The notes under the pieces are model-generated. The model was given only the letters and a program-made list of their open reading frames with translations. It made no database searches and was not told where the DNA came from. Below are positions 22,058 through 30,862 of a stretch of DNA of 64,000 nt, in pieces. Made by a program: the position numbers and the translations under genes. The stretch spans positions 124,001 to 188,000 of the forward strand of contig JANQOQ010000014.1 in assembly GCA_028285755.1 (NCBI GenBank). The letters are read 5' to 3'. How positions within the stretch are numbered: the stretch's first letter is position 1; each line of letters begins with the position of its first letter. This DNA comes from Puniceicoccaceae bacterium. Its GTDB lineage: Bacteria; Verrucomicrobiota; Verrucomicrobiia; Opitutales; JAFGAQ01.

Positions 22058-23305
22058 ATGGGTGTGAGGTTGGTACTGATAACTCTCCTTTTTATTACAA
22101 ATGCTCTGAGTGCATTAACGAAGGCAGACCTTGAAGAATGGAATTATTTGCAGGATGGAATTAGTGCTCCAAGTGACTTTGAAATACAAATTAGGTATGA
22201 AGAAACCGTGGAGAGTCAGGATGAAATTACTTGGGTTTTTGGATTGCTGAATTTGCAGGTGGATCATTCCGATGAGAATCGAATTCGAATTTCTCACCAG
22301 AAAAACGAAAGGATTCGAGGGAGTCTCAAAGATCAGGTAATAGGGGTCAGCTTCACAAAAAATCAATATGTATCTAAGTCTTCCTTTGATGTGTTTCTAA
22401 ATGATTTACTGGAGCTAGGGGTACGCGACCTGCCTAATGACTGGCTCCCACCGAAACCCCTCGCCGCCAGTTCGATTCGTCTCACCCTTTCAATGTCAGA
22501 TTCTGTGACGTATTTTTATATGCCAAGCTATAATCAGGATCATGGTAAGATTCATAATCGAATTAAGGCCTTTATCTATGATAACTCACTCAATGAATTA
22601 CCTGAAAGAGTAGCGCTTAATATTTACTTCAGAGACTTTAGGTATTCTCATAAATTAGCTCTAAGTATTGATGAAATAATCGACCTTAATTGGTATCATT
22701 GGAAATCAATATTAGATTTTCAAATTACTCATGAGTCGGGGTCTCAGGATAGATATAAAATGGTTGTAGGATCGGATAATGAGAGCCGAACGATAGAGGG
22801 TAATATTTACATGCTCGAGGGAGCCGAATTCTCCGCTGAAACCATGATCGGTAGGCGCATTGATTTTATGACCTCAAATCCTGGAATTGAAATTACAGAA
22901 GGCGACCACATTGAGCCAATAGAAACCACCATTCAGGAGCTCATTGCCAATGTGGATCATTATCACGGGAAGCGCGTTCGTGTGAGTGGCAGATTTATTG
23001 ATGGATTTGAAAATCAAACCTTTAAAGACTCTGAAGGCAATCGACTATGGATGGGAATGGTGTCTACTTTCGCTGAGCCAAATACTCGACGAATTGAAGG
23101 CTGGGCTACGGTTGAAGGCGTATTTATCAAGGGCCCTTCAGGCCACTTTGGCCTATGGCCTGGTGAGATTAAGCGAATCACCAAGTTCGACTCTCATTTT
23201 AGTGAGACCCTTATGGATTTATTGAAATATTTTTCCATACTCATAGCAATTATAGCATCTGGCTTGATACTATTTCGATTATTTTACACTAAGAGAATGG
23301 GTTGA
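22058..23305 (+). CDS. AT-rich exported/membrane-anchored hypothetical protein with OB-like domain
   Basis: 415 residues with an N-terminal signal segment (VRLVLITLLFITNALSALT) and a C-terminal membrane anchor (YFSILIAIIASGLILFRLFY). Residues about 285-375 (TIQELIANVDHYHGKRVRVS, then FENQTFKDSEGNRLWMGM, IEGWATVEGVFIKGPSGHFG) form an OB-fold-like beta barrel of the kind seen in small exported nucleic-acid-binding-like proteins. The DNA is markedly more AT-rich than both neighbours and the gene sits between a gene and a copy of that gene's tail, so it was probably inserted. Function unknown. Confidence 0.75.
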   Translation: MGVRLVLITLLFITNALSALTKADLEEWNYLQDGISAPSDFEIQIRYEETVESQDEITWVFGLLNLQVDHSDENRIRISHQKNERIRGSLKDQVIGVSFTKNQYVSKSSFDVFLNDLLELGVRDLPNDWLPPKPLAASSIRLTLSMSDSVTYFYMPSYNQDHGKIHNRIKAFIYDNSLNELPERVALNIYFRDFRYSHKLALSIDEIIDLNWYHWKSILDFQITHESGSQDRYKMVVGSDNESRTIEGNIYMLEGAEFSAETMIGRRIDFMTSNPGIEITEGDHIEPIETTIQELIANVDHYHGKRVRVSGRFIDGFENQTFKDSEGNRLWMGMVSTFAEPNTRRIEGWATVEGVFIKGPSGHFGLWPGEIKRITKFDSHFSETLMDLLKYFSILIAIIASGLILFRLFYTKRMG

Positions 23306-23306
23306 G

Positions 23307-23366
23307 TTCGACCTCTATGACAGCCGCCTCTCCACCCCCTTAAGCGTCGAATTCGGTGATTTTTAG
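23307..23366 (+). pseudogene. Remnant copy of the 3' end of the 21559-22008 gene
   Basis: The frame reads F-D-L-Y-D-S-R-L-S-T-P-L-S-V-E-F-G-D-F-stop, against L-D-L-Y-D-S-R-L-S-A-P-L-S-V-E-F-G-D-F-stop at the end of the 21559 gene, and the DNA is nearly identical. It begins directly after the TGA of the AT-rich gene, so only the tail of the second copy survives. Confidence 0.85.
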
Positions 23367-23434
23367 ACAATTTTGGCACATCCATCATTTATACCATTGA
23401 GCGATGGGTGCTAATGGTTTAGGTTTCCATTCTC

Positions 23435-24001
23435 ATGAAAAAAGGTCTCCTCACTCTGCTTTCAGGTATTTTTCTGGCCATATTGTGTTTCATTTTAGGC
23501 CCGCTTTTATTCTTTGTTCCGATATTTCTAGCGCCGCATTATCAGCAGCAATTCACAGCTCCGGGTGTCGTGACCTATGAGCTCCAGGATCCCGGCCAGT
23601 ATATCATCAATTATAACTTTATCGATATTGTTGAGGGAAAGGCGATTAAGCAGGAGCATTATCTCCCCGATGGTTCTCAAATTGAGGTGAAGGATTCCAG
23701 TGGAGTAGAAATTCCCTTTAGCGGGGAATATCAGTTTAACCAGCAACAGGATAGGCCAACTACGAGTGCGAGGCTGGGTTACTTTGAAATAGATGCTCCA
23801 GAGACAGTTACGATTGAAGTCTCAGGCTTTGATGAACCGCGAAGCTTAGTGCTTGAAAAGACGGCTACTTTTGCCTGGTTAGCATTTGCACTATTGGGGG
23901 GTGGTATCCTATGGACGATTGGGATCATCGCCGCAATTTGGATCATTATCCTGGGCATTATTCGATTGAATCGGCCAACCGCACCGATCGGCTCTCAGTG
24001 A
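23435..24001 (+). CDS. Membrane protein with two terminal spans and an exposed beta domain
   Basis: 188 residues. An N-terminal span (LTLLSGIFLAILCFILGPLLFFVPIFL) and a C-terminal span (FAWLAFALLGGGILWTIGII-AAIWIIILGII) bracket about 100 residues of mainly beta-strand sequence (VVTYELQDPGQYIINYNFID, SARLGYFEIDAPETVTIEV). The exposed part is probably periplasmic. Resembles bacterial proteins of similar layout of unknown function. No motif is diagnostic. Confidence 0.65.
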   Translation: MKKGLLTLLSGIFLAILCFILGPLLFFVPIFLAPHYQQQFTAPGVVTYELQDPGQYIINYNFIDIVEGKAIKQEHYLPDGSQIEVKDSSGVEIPFSGEYQFNQQQDRPTTSARLGYFEIDAPETVTIEVSGFDEPRSLVLEKTATFAWLAFALLGGGILWTIGIIAAIWIIILGIIRLNRPTAPIGSQ

Positions 24002-24081
24002 AAATTAGTCACCCTTCTTGCATCCGGCCTGTTTCTAGCTACATCTCTTAGCACTTAATAAATTACAATCAATTTGCTGCT

Positions 24082-24399
24082 ATGCCTACCATTACTTTTA
24101 TAACACCGGACGGTGAGAAGGTCGTCGTCGAAAATGCAATTGGCACCCTCATGGAGACGGCCACCGAACATGAGGTGGACGGTATCGAGGCCGCATGTGG
24201 CGGAGTATGCGCCTGTGCCACCTGTCATGTAAAGGTCGACCCCGCTTGGGTTAAAAAGCTTCCCGAGATGCAGGATGACGAAAAAGACATGCTTGAGCTC
24301 GAGGACGATGCGGATGAAGTGCGCTCCCGCCTCAGTTGCCAGGTGGAAATCACCGATGATCTGGATGGCCTCATCGTAGAGGTCCACCCCCTGCGCTAA
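24082..24399 (+). CDS. [2Fe-2S] ferredoxin, adrenodoxin type
   Basis: 105 residues. Cluster ligands C-G-G-V-C-A-C-A-T-C-H and a fourth Cys in S-R-L-S-C-Q-V are in the adrenodoxin arrangement (C-x5-C-x2-C then C about 36 residues later), with the acidic segment MQDDEKDMLELEDDADEV before it that contacts reductases. Small electron carrier of the cytosol, used by monooxygenases and iron-sulfur cluster assembly. No partner gene adjoins; its stop is interleaved with the stop of the convergent sulfatase. Confidence 0.93.
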   Translation: MPTITFITPDGEKVVVENAIGTLMETATEHEVDGIEAACGGVCACATCHVKVDPAWVKKLPEMQDDEKDMLELEDDADEVRSRLSCQVEITDDLDGLIVEVHPLR

Positions 24400-25814
24400 T
24401 TGTCGAGATATTGGCTGAACTCAGCGTCCAGCTCCGCAAAAAGTGCCTGCATTGTGGCCATCACTTCCGGTTCTTTTTCGGCACGGTTATCGCGCTCGTA
24501 GGGATCCAGCCCCAGGTGGAAAAGCTTCGGCTCATCGCCGTCATCCTGTCGCCATGTCGGTTTGGCGCTTCCGGGTATGTATTTCCAGTGCCCCTGACGG
24601 ATCGCATTCAAGCGCCCGCTGATCATATACGCAAAATACTCCCGCTCGACAGCAGTTTCCGGCTCGGCTAGAAACCCGCTCACATCCAGGCCATCAATAG
24701 TCGTTTCTGGCATCTCTGCACCACTCAGCTCCGCAAAAGTCGGCAGTAGATCAAGGGTGCTAACCACGGTGCTGCTGTTCAATCCGGCAGGTATCACTCC
24801 CGGCCAGCGAAAGATCGCCGGCACGCGTACACCCCCTTCATAATTGCTGAACTTCCCGTCCTTCAGAGGCCCCGCACTTCCGCCGGCATCCCGGATGCCC
24901 AGCCACGGCCCATTGTCCGAAGTAAAGAGCACCAGCGTATCCTCGCTGAGCCCCTCAGCATCGAGATAATCCAGAAGCTCGCCGACATACCAGTCAATTT
25001 CCTCTACGGTGTCCCCATAGATTCCCCGTTCACTCTTCCCGAGGAACGGTTCATCCGCAAATAGTGGGATATGCGGCATCGCCGGTGTCAGAAATACAAA
25101 AAAAGGCTCTCCGTCCGCCCGTTCAATAAAATCCATCGTCCGCTCAAAATAGCGCTTCGTCAGTGTAGTCTGATCCGCCGGATACTCCACGATTTCATCA
25201 TTTTCCATCAGCGGTACTTGATCCGATAGATTGCGGTCACTCCTGTGAACTGCTCTAAAATCATCCTTTAACTCACTGACCAGCTCCATGTCTCCACGCG
25301 TCCGCGCTTCATCCCAGCCCTCTCGATATACGATATCCTGCGCCAGCTTCATATCGGGCCCAATATACATATCGTTACTGTAAGGGATTCCAAAATACTC
25401 ATCGAAGCCATGGTTGGTTGGCAAATACTTTGCAGCCTCCCCCAGGTGCCACTTTCCGATACAGGCAGTTGCGTAGCTCTCCGCCTTCAACAGCTCGGCG
25501 ATTGTGGTCTCTTCGGGGTTCAGGCCCCCATGCCCTGGAAAATAGACGCCATGGGTCCCGTTGCGTGCCGGGTAGCGCCCCGTCAGCAACGCCGCCCGCG
25601 ATGCACTGCATACTGCCGATCCCACGTAAAAACTCGTCATCCGCAGCCCCTCGTCAGCCATTTTGTCGAGCCTGGGAGTCTTAATTGTAGGTGAACCGTA
25701 GCTCCCGAGATCCCCATACCCGAGATCATCCACAAAAATCACAATGAAGTTGGGCTTCGCATGAACGAACCCGATGAAAAGGCATAAAGCAGTAATAAGC
25801 GGATAAAGTTTCAT
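24396..25814 (-). CDS. Secreted sulfatase 1 (formylglycine type)
   Basis: 472 residues, signal peptide MKLYPLITALCLFIGFVHA. Metal ligands D29-D30 in F-V-D-D-L-G-Y-G; active-site Cys69 in V-C-S-A-S-R-A-A-L-L-T-G-R, the C-x-[PA]-S-x-R type consensus with Ala in place of Pro. It also has C-I-G-K-W-H-L-G with the catalytic Lys/His and F-T-S-D-N-G-P-W. Cys is converted to formylglycine before it hydrolyses sulfate esters, here probably on algal polysaccharide. Full length for the S1 family. Transcribed in the same direction as sulfatase 2, 33 bp apart, so the pair is an operon. Confidence 0.95.
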   Translation of the reverse strand: MKLYPLITALCLFIGFVHAKPNFIVIFVDDLGYGDLGSYGSPTIKTPRLDKMADEGLRMTSFYVGSAVCSASRAALLTGRYPARNGTHGVYFPGHGGLNPEETTIAELLKAESYATACIGKWHLGEAAKYLPTNHGFDEYFGIPYSNDMYIGPDMKLAQDIVYREGWDEARTRGDMELVSELKDDFRAVHRSDRNLSDQVPLMENDEIVEYPADQTTLTKRYFERTMDFIERADGEPFFVFLTPAMPHIPLFADEPFLGKSERGIYGDTVEEIDWYVGELLDYLDAEGLSEDTLVLFTSDNGPWLGIRDAGGSAGPLKDGKFSNYEGGVRVPAIFRWPGVIPAGLNSSTVVSTLDLLPTFAELSGAEMPETTIDGLDVSGFLAEPETAVEREYFAYMISGRLNAIRQGHWKYIPGSAKPTWRQDDGDEPKLFHLGLDPYERDNRAEKEPEVMATMQALFAELDAEFSQYLDN

Positions 25815-25847
25815 AACCCGGAAGTTAGAGGATTTATTTGCGGTTGG

Positions 25848-27251
25848 CTACGGTTTTTGCGTGCGCCAGTCCGGCCCTTCCTCAAGCGCTCCGGCGAGCT
25901 GCTCTTTGAGCTTGCTGGAAAGCCCCTTGACGAGTCGCGGGTATTGCGTGGATACATCCTTGGTCTGCCCCGGGTCTTCCCGCACATTATACAGCTCAAA
26001 TAGCTCCAGCTGGCGGCTATGAATGGTCTCCATGTGCTTCGGCTCAAAGTTGTGCTCGGTGCGTTGCGAGTCCTCATCGAGCGCTACGAGCACAAAATCC
26101 CCCTTACGAATGGTGGCTACCCGTAAATGCTCCCGGTTGGGTGGGGTCGTCTGCGGATTGTAGAAATACCAGAACAGATGTTGCTCACGCTCTAGCGGTT
26201 TGCCTTTCAATACATCCACAAAGCTTACTCCATCGTAGACGATACTCTCGGGCAAATCCGTTCCCAGGAAGCTATGAAGCGTAGGAAATATATCCACAAA
26301 GCTTAAGGGTTCTTCGATCAGCCGTGGCTTTTTATAGCGTGCAGGCCAGCTCATCACCGCCGGAGTCTTGATCCCCCCGTCATAGAGCCGCCCTTTGAAA
26401 TCTCGCAGAGGACCATTGGAGGACCCTTCGCCCACTCCTCCGTTATCCGATAGGAAAAACACCAATGTATTCTCGCGCACACCCATGGCATCCAGCATTT
26501 CCAGATAGCGGCCCATCGCGTCGTCAATGTTTTGCACATTCGCATAATAGGCCGCAGCCTTGGGAGTCGCCCCCGGGTATTGGGCAATCATCTCAGGAGG
26601 TGAAGCAATGATTGTATGCGGCTCATGAAAAGCAATGTAGTGGAAAAACGGGGCATCCGTCGTATACCCGTCCAGCGTCTCAATCGCCTTATCTACAACG
26701 ATCTGGCAGGAATACCCCTCCAGCACCCCCAACGGCTCTCCATCCAGGTAAAAATTATCCGGGTTGAGATGGTTGGGTCGCGCATTGTTCGCAGTGACAA
26801 ACGCCACATCAAACCCCTGGTCCTGCGCCAACGGTTGCTCACTGCCGTTATGCACATCACTGAGATGCCACTTGCCAAACACTCCGGTCTGATATCCCTG
26901 CTCTTTCAGCGCCTCTGCAATCGTTAGCTCCGCATCCTGCAGGTGCATCACACTGCCATCGGGCCGCCAGTTATACATGCCGACTCGAGCCGGATTGCGC
27001 CCGGTCAATAGGGCCGCCCGCGAAGGCGAGCAATTCGCCATTCCTGAGTAAAAATCCGTAAACCGGATGCCGGTCTCTGCCAGTGCATCAATATGCGGTG
27101 TCTTCGGCATGCCGCCCTGGTAGCCGACACTGCCATAGCCCAGATCATCCGTCAGAAAAATAACGATATTGGGCGGGGTTTGCTTCGCGAAAAGGAGACT
27201 CCCAGTCGCTAAAAATAAGATGGGTAGAAGCTTAAGGGATAAGGGGAACAT
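25848..27251 (-). CDS. Secreted sulfatase 2 (formylglycine type)
   Basis: 467 residues with an N-terminal signal segment (LKLLPILFLATGSLLFA). Asp35-Asp36 in F-L-T-D-D-L-G-Y-G, Cys74 in N-C-S-P-S-R-A-A-L-L-T-G-R (canonical C-x-P-S-R), K-W-H in V-F-G-K-W-H-L-S, and F-L-S-D-N-G-G. Clearly homologous to the 24396 sulfatase but with separate sequence throughout, so a different S1 subfamily and substrate. First gene of the two-gene leftward operon. Likely acts on extracytoplasmic sulfated glycan. Confidence 0.95.
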   Translation of the reverse strand: MFPLSLKLLPILFLATGSLLFAKQTPPNIVIFLTDDLGYGSVGYQGGMPKTPHIDALAETGIRFTDFYSGMANCSPSRAALLTGRNPARVGMYNWRPDGSVMHLQDAELTIAEALKEQGYQTGVFGKWHLSDVHNGSEQPLAQDQGFDVAFVTANNARPNHLNPDNFYLDGEPLGVLEGYSCQIVVDKAIETLDGYTTDAPFFHYIAFHEPHTIIASPPEMIAQYPGATPKAAAYYANVQNIDDAMGRYLEMLDAMGVRENTLVFFLSDNGGVGEGSSNGPLRDFKGRLYDGGIKTPAVMSWPARYKKPRLIEEPLSFVDIFPTLHSFLGTDLPESIVYDGVSFVDVLKGKPLEREQHLFWYFYNPQTTPPNREHLRVATIRKGDFVLVALDEDSQRTEHNFEPKHMETIHSRQLELFELYNVREDPGQTKDVSTQYPRLVKGLSSKLKEQLAGALEEGPDWRTQKP

Positions 27252-27308
27252 AAGATGGCTATCATGCCGATTTACCCTGGTTTTTCAATCCCCGAGACAA
27301 TCTTATCG

Positions 27309-28082
27309 TTAGGTCTCCAGCTCCAGCATGACGGGGCAGTGATCGCTGCCCATCACATCCATGAGGATCGAAGCATCCTTAAGCTGCGCCTTGAGCTTCG
27401 ATGAGCTCAGCCAGTAATCGATTCTCCAGCCCACATTCCGCGCACGTGCATTCATGCGGAAGCTCCACCAACTGTATTGCTCCGTCGCATCGGGGTAAAA
27501 GTGGCGAAACGTATCGATGAACCCCGCGTCTACGAGCTTGTCAAAGCCGGCCCGCTCCTCATCGGTGAAGCCCGCACTCCGCCGGTTCGCATCCGGCCGG
27601 GCGATGTCTATCTCCTGGTGCGCCACATTGAGATCGCCGCACGCAAGTATGGGGCTCTCCGCATCGATCTTTTGCAAATGCTCCCGATAGGCCGGGTCCC
27701 ACTCATTCTCACGATAGGGTAACCGCAGCAGCCCGTCCTTACTATTGGGCGTATACACATTCACCACCGTAAAATCCTCAAACTGCGCATTGATCACGCG
27801 CCCCTCCGTATTGTGCTCTGGGTTCTCCATCCCGTAGGTCACCGTCTTGGGCTCGAGCTTGGAAAGGATCGCCGTGCCGCTATAGCCCTTCTTTTCCGCC
27901 GAGTTGCTGTATACGTAGGGGTAGGGGAACTCGATCTTCGCCATCGCTTCCTGATCCGCCTTGATCTCCTGCAGGCAGAGGATATCCGGGTCCATCGCCT
28001 CCACGGCCTCAAAAAAACCTTTCTTAATACACGCGCGGATGCCGTTCACATTCCACGATACCAATTTCAGGGGCTTACTCAT
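27309..28082 (-). CDS. xth: Exodeoxyribonuclease III / AP endonuclease
   Basis: 257 residues from ATG 28082 (an in-frame extension upstream to 28160 would add 26 non-conserved residues and is rejected). Catalytic pattern: L-V-S-W-N-V-N-G-I-R-A, D-I-L-C-L-Q-E-I-K-A-D (Glu), Y-S-G-T-A-I-L-S, V-V-N-V-Y-T-P-N, L-A-C-G-D-L-N-V-A-H, I-D-Y-W-L-S-S and the terminal M-G-S-D-H-C-P-V (His). This is the ExoA/XthA branch, which cuts at abasic sites and removes 3' blocking groups in base-excision repair. Lies head-to-tail with proC on the minus strand. Confidence 0.95.
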   Translation of the reverse strand: MSKPLKLVSWNVNGIRACIKKGFFEAVEAMDPDILCLQEIKADQEAMAKIEFPYPYVYSNSAEKKGYSGTAILSKLEPKTVTYGMENPEHNTEGRVINAQFEDFTVVNVYTPNSKDGLLRLPYRENEWDPAYREHLQKIDAESPILACGDLNVAHQEIDIARPDANRRSAGFTDEERAGFDKLVDAGFIDTFRHFYPDATEQYSWWSFRMNARARNVGWRIDYWLSSSKLKAQLKDASILMDVMGSDHCPVMLELET

Positions 28083-28158
28083 AACTTCTGAACTAAAACG
28101 AATTAACGCGTGTTGAAAACTCTTTTCCAGATTTTTGAAAACCAAAGGCTCCCAATTC

Positions 28159-28177
28159 ATCCGTGTGTATCTGTGGC
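28159..28177. repeat. Short dispersed repeat copy
   Basis: ATCCGTG-x3-ATCTGTGGC at 28159-28177, between proC and xth. The same unit with different central bases occurs at 42501-42519, before panB. Confidence 0.6.
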
Positions 28178-28184
28178 AAAAAAA

Positions 28185-29006
28185 CTAATCCAGTTGGCTC
28201 AATTCAATTGAGCGATCCCGCGCAGCGGTAGTGGCCTTCTTCACGAGACCGATCAAATCATCCACCTGCATGCTTTCGATTGCCGCCTGCGTTGTTCCTC
28301 CGGGGCTCGTCACCTGAAGTCGCAGCTCATCGGGCGCTTTATCCGAAGCTGCCAGCAACGCTGCTGAGCCGGTAATCGTCTTGCGCGCGAGCTTTGCAGC
28401 GTCCGCATCGTTAAAGCCGAGCGCTTTGGCACTCACGATCAGCGCCTCCGCAAAGTAAAAAAGATACGCGGGCCCGCTACCACTGATGGCCGTCACCGCA
28501 TCTATCCGTTCCTCTGCCACCTCCAGATATTCACCCAGCGCCGCCAAGAGTCCGTGCACAGGCACGATATCTGCCGCGTTTAGATGGACTTTCGGCGCAT
28601 AGGCGGAGATCCCCTCGCCGATGCTTCCCGGTGTATTCGGCATCACTCGCACCACATTCCGCGCAGTGGGAAATTTTGCGCTCAGCTTATCAATCGTCGT
28701 CCCCGCCAAAATAGAGATCAGCAATGCTCCCTCCGCATTGGCAATGACCGCCTCCGAAAGTGTTGTGAGCTGCTGCGGCTTGCACGCCAGCACCAGCACA
28801 TTCGCCTGAAAACCACCCGTAGCATCCGCATCCACAATCGCGATCCCCGTGGCCTCTTGCAGCCGCTCCGCCGTACCATCCGGCGCGCTGCAACACGCGA
28901 TCTGCCCGGCCTGATAAGTCCCTGCTTTCAGCAAGCTCTTCACCATCGCAGTCGCCATCATCCCGGCTCCCACAAACACTACCTCATACTTCGGGACACT
29001 CGACAT
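28185..29006 (-). CDS. proC: Pyrroline-5-carboxylate reductase
   Basis: 273 residues. Rossmann motif F-V-G-A-G-M-M-A-T-A-M-V-K-S-L, then V-L-A-C-K-P-Q-Q-L, V-R-V-M-P-N-T-P, the dimer/proline site G-S-G-P-A-Y-L-F-Y-F-A-E-A-L and the C-terminal V-T-S-P-G-G-T-T-Q-A-A-I. It reduces 1-pyrroline-5-carboxylate to L-proline with NAD(P)H, the last step of proline synthesis. Length is standard. No proA or proB here; neighbours are unrelated. Confidence 0.96.
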   Translation of the reverse strand: MSSVPKYEVVFVGAGMMATAMVKSLLKAGTYQAGQIACCSAPDGTAERLQEATGIAIVDADATGGFQANVLVLACKPQQLTTLSEAVIANAEGALLISILAGTTIDKLSAKFPTARNVVRVMPNTPGSIGEGISAYAPKVHLNAADIVPVHGLLAALGEYLEVAEERIDAVTAISGSGPAYLFYFAEALIVSAKALGFNDADAAKLARKTITGSAALLAASDKAPDELRLQVTSPGGTTQAAIESMQVDDLIGLVKKATTAARDRSIELSQLD

Positions 29007-29109
29007 AAAATTAGATGAACCTTCTACCCGAATTCTGTCAATGTTAACTCTGACTCATAATTTTCAAATTCCCGAGAATGTCTATGAGTCCGATATCAAC
29101 TTCCACCTG

Positions 29110-29703
29110 CTAAGTTGAACGCAGCAAAGCGTATATCATTCTGTCTATTTGGGTTAAGGTCTCTTGCTTTAGTCTATTGGGGGTATCTTTTTCGGCAAAA
29201 AGAAAAGCGGCTTCATTGAGTGCCCCTGAAATCAGATGAGCAACCGAATCGACTTGATCAGATTCAATATATCCTGCTTCTACACAAGCCCTGAGCCCCG
29301 CCTTCAGACTGCCAAGTCCATGCCTTGCATCGATTTCTCTCCATCGCTTCCAACCCAAAATAGAAGGAGCATCCTCAAGAAAGATCTTTCGAATATCCGG
29401 TTGTAGGCAAACTTCCACAAATTCATGACTCCCCGAAATAATGGCCTCAATGGGATCAGCAGCTTTCTCTGCACTCCGGTCTATCTTTTGGCTAATCTCC
29501 TCAGCGATGGTTTCAACAACAGCTTCGAATAAGTCACGCTTGTTTGAAAAGTGATGATACAGAGCTCCTCGAGTCACTCCTGAGCTTTGGGCAACCTCAG
29601 GAGTACTGATACTCTCATAGCCATGGACGAATAGTTTTCGCGCCGTCTCGATAAGCGATTTTTTTGTTTTTTCGCCGAGAAGAATCTTTTTGTTATTTGA
29701 CAT
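29110..29703 (-). CDS. TetR-family regulator
   Basis: 197 residues. The N-terminal HTH reads KKSLIETARKLFVHGYESIS, T-P-E-V-A-Q-S-S-G-V-T-R-G-A-L-Y-H-H-F-S-N-K-R-D-L-F-E-A-V, a textbook TetR DNA-binding domain; the rest is the helical ligand-binding domain. A perfect inverted repeat overlaps its start codon (29700-29720), so it probably represses itself and the divergent TfoX-C-type gene 74 bp away. Ligand unknown. Confidence 0.92.
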   Translation of the reverse strand: MSNNKKILLGEKTKKSLIETARKLFVHGYESISTPEVAQSSGVTRGALYHHFSNKRDLFEAVVETIAEEISQKIDRSAEKAADPIEAIISGSHEFVEVCLQPDIRKIFLEDAPSILGWKRWREIDARHGLGSLKAGLRACVEAGYIESDQVDSVAHLISGALNEAAFLFAEKDTPNRLKQETLTQIDRMIYALLRST

Positions 29704-29720
29704 ACATTCAGCCTGTATGT
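29700..29720. promoter_or_regulatory. Candidate TetR operator overlapping the tetR start
   Basis: Arms ACATACA (29700-29706) and TGTATGT (29714-29720) are perfect inverted copies with a 7-nt spacer. They cover the start codon of the TetR gene and lie in the short divergent gap to the 29777 gene, which is the usual site for an autoregulating TetR protein. Confidence 0.7.
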
Positions 29721-29776
29721 TAAATAATATTCTCTAAAATTGTCAATTTTAAAAATATCCTTGGAAAACGTTTGCC

Positions 29777-30067
29777 ATGACAACTGACAATAAAAACTTG
29801 GAAGACCTAACCAACATTGGGCCAACATTGGCTAAAAAATTATATGCGATTGGAATACGTTCGTTGAGTGACTTAGGTAAACAAGGTCCGGTTGCGACCT
29901 ATATCAAGCTCTGCCAGTCAGAACGTAAACGATTGCCAGTTTGTTATTATCTCTACAGCCTTCAGGGAGCGATTCAAGGTCGAGACTGGAGATCACTGAC
30001 TCAGTCTGAAAAAAATACACTCCTGGCTGAAGTCGATAATTCAAACACACACAAACAGTTTATCTGA
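29777..30067 (+). CDS. TfoX C-terminal-domain protein
   Basis: 96 residues: L-E-D-L-T-N-I-G-P-T-L-A-K-K-L-Y-A-I-G-I-R-S-L-S-D-L and later VCYYLYSLQGAIQGRDWRSL. This helix-hairpin-helix-like domain is TfoX_C, found alone in many bacteria or joined to the TfoX N-terminal domain in the competence regulator. The N-terminal domain is absent. Divergent from the TetR gene and probably under its control. Function of stand-alone copies is not established. Confidence 0.85.
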   Translation: MTTDNKNLEDLTNIGPTLAKKLYAIGIRSLSDLGKQGPVATYIKLCQSERKRLPVCYYLYSLQGAIQGRDWRSLTQSEKNTLLAEVDNSNTHKQFI

Positions 30068-30157
30068 TCCGGCTTTGTTCATATACCCACTCACGAGTGT
30101 TTTTGAATTTACCCATTGAGACTAAGCAAATAGCTATTCAATGTATTATTGATACCT

Positions 30158-30862
30158 ATGTGTGGCCGCTACGTCCTGAAATTTACCCCTGAGCAACTCG
30201 AAGACCTCATTGAGCTCAGTCAGCTTGAAGCGGCCATGGCTCAGATGGTTAAAGACCTGGTAAAGAAGCCCCGCTACAACATCGCACCCTCCCAGCAGGC
30301 AGTCGTCGCCCGTCAAGGTGCCATCAGCACCATGGAGTGGGGCCTCATCCCCTCCTGGTCAAAGGGACGCAACGCAAAATTCTCCACCATCAACGCCCGA
30401 TCAGAGTCCATTGCCACCAGTCCCGCCTATAAAGCCTCCTTCCAGCGCCGCCGCTGCATCGTACCCGCCACCGGCTATTACGAGTGGGATACTCGCACCC
30501 AGCCCAAGACCCCGTACTACCTACACCGGCAAGACGATCGCCCGCTCTACTTCGCCGGTGTGTGGGACGACTGGGAGTCCCCCACCGAGGTCGTGCAGTC
30601 CTTCTCCATTGTCACCACTGACTCAACCCCCGAGATCGGTAACATCCACCACCGCATGCCCGTATTCCTCGAGTCGGCAGACATACCCCTTTGGCTTAGC
30701 AACGTGCTCGGCAAAGAGGTCGCCCACCTCATGCGACCGAACAACACTCCCTTAAAATACCACCCCGTCTCCACTGCCGTAAACTCCCCGCGCAACGACA
30801 CCCCCGAGCTCATCCAGCCCTACCAAGAACCCACCACCGGCGAACTCGATCTGGGGATTTAG
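30158..30862 (+). CDS. SRAP domain protein (YedK/HMCES), abasic-site DNA crosslinker
   Basis: 234 residues from ATG 30158, chosen so that the catalytic Cys is residue 2 (M-C-G-R-Y-V); the frame opens at TTG 30149 but that would bury Cys2. Conserved: P-R-Y-N-I-A-P-S-Q, M-E-W-G-L-I-P-S-W, N-A-R-S-E-S, R-R-C-I-V-P-A-T-G-Y-Y-E-W, and the His in I-H-H-R-M-P-V. After Met removal Cys2 forms a thiazolidine link to abasic sites in single-stranded DNA, protecting them. Length is normal. Confidence 0.94.
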   Translation: MCGRYVLKFTPEQLEDLIELSQLEAAMAQMVKDLVKKPRYNIAPSQQAVVARQGAISTMEWGLIPSWSKGRNAKFSTINARSESIATSPAYKASFQRRRCIVPATGYYEWDTRTQPKTPYYLHRQDDRPLYFAGVWDDWESPTEVVQSFSIVTTDSTPEIGNIHHRMPVFLESADIPLWLSNVLGKEVAHLMRPNNTPLKYHPVSTAVNSPRNDTPELIQPYQEPTTGELDLGI

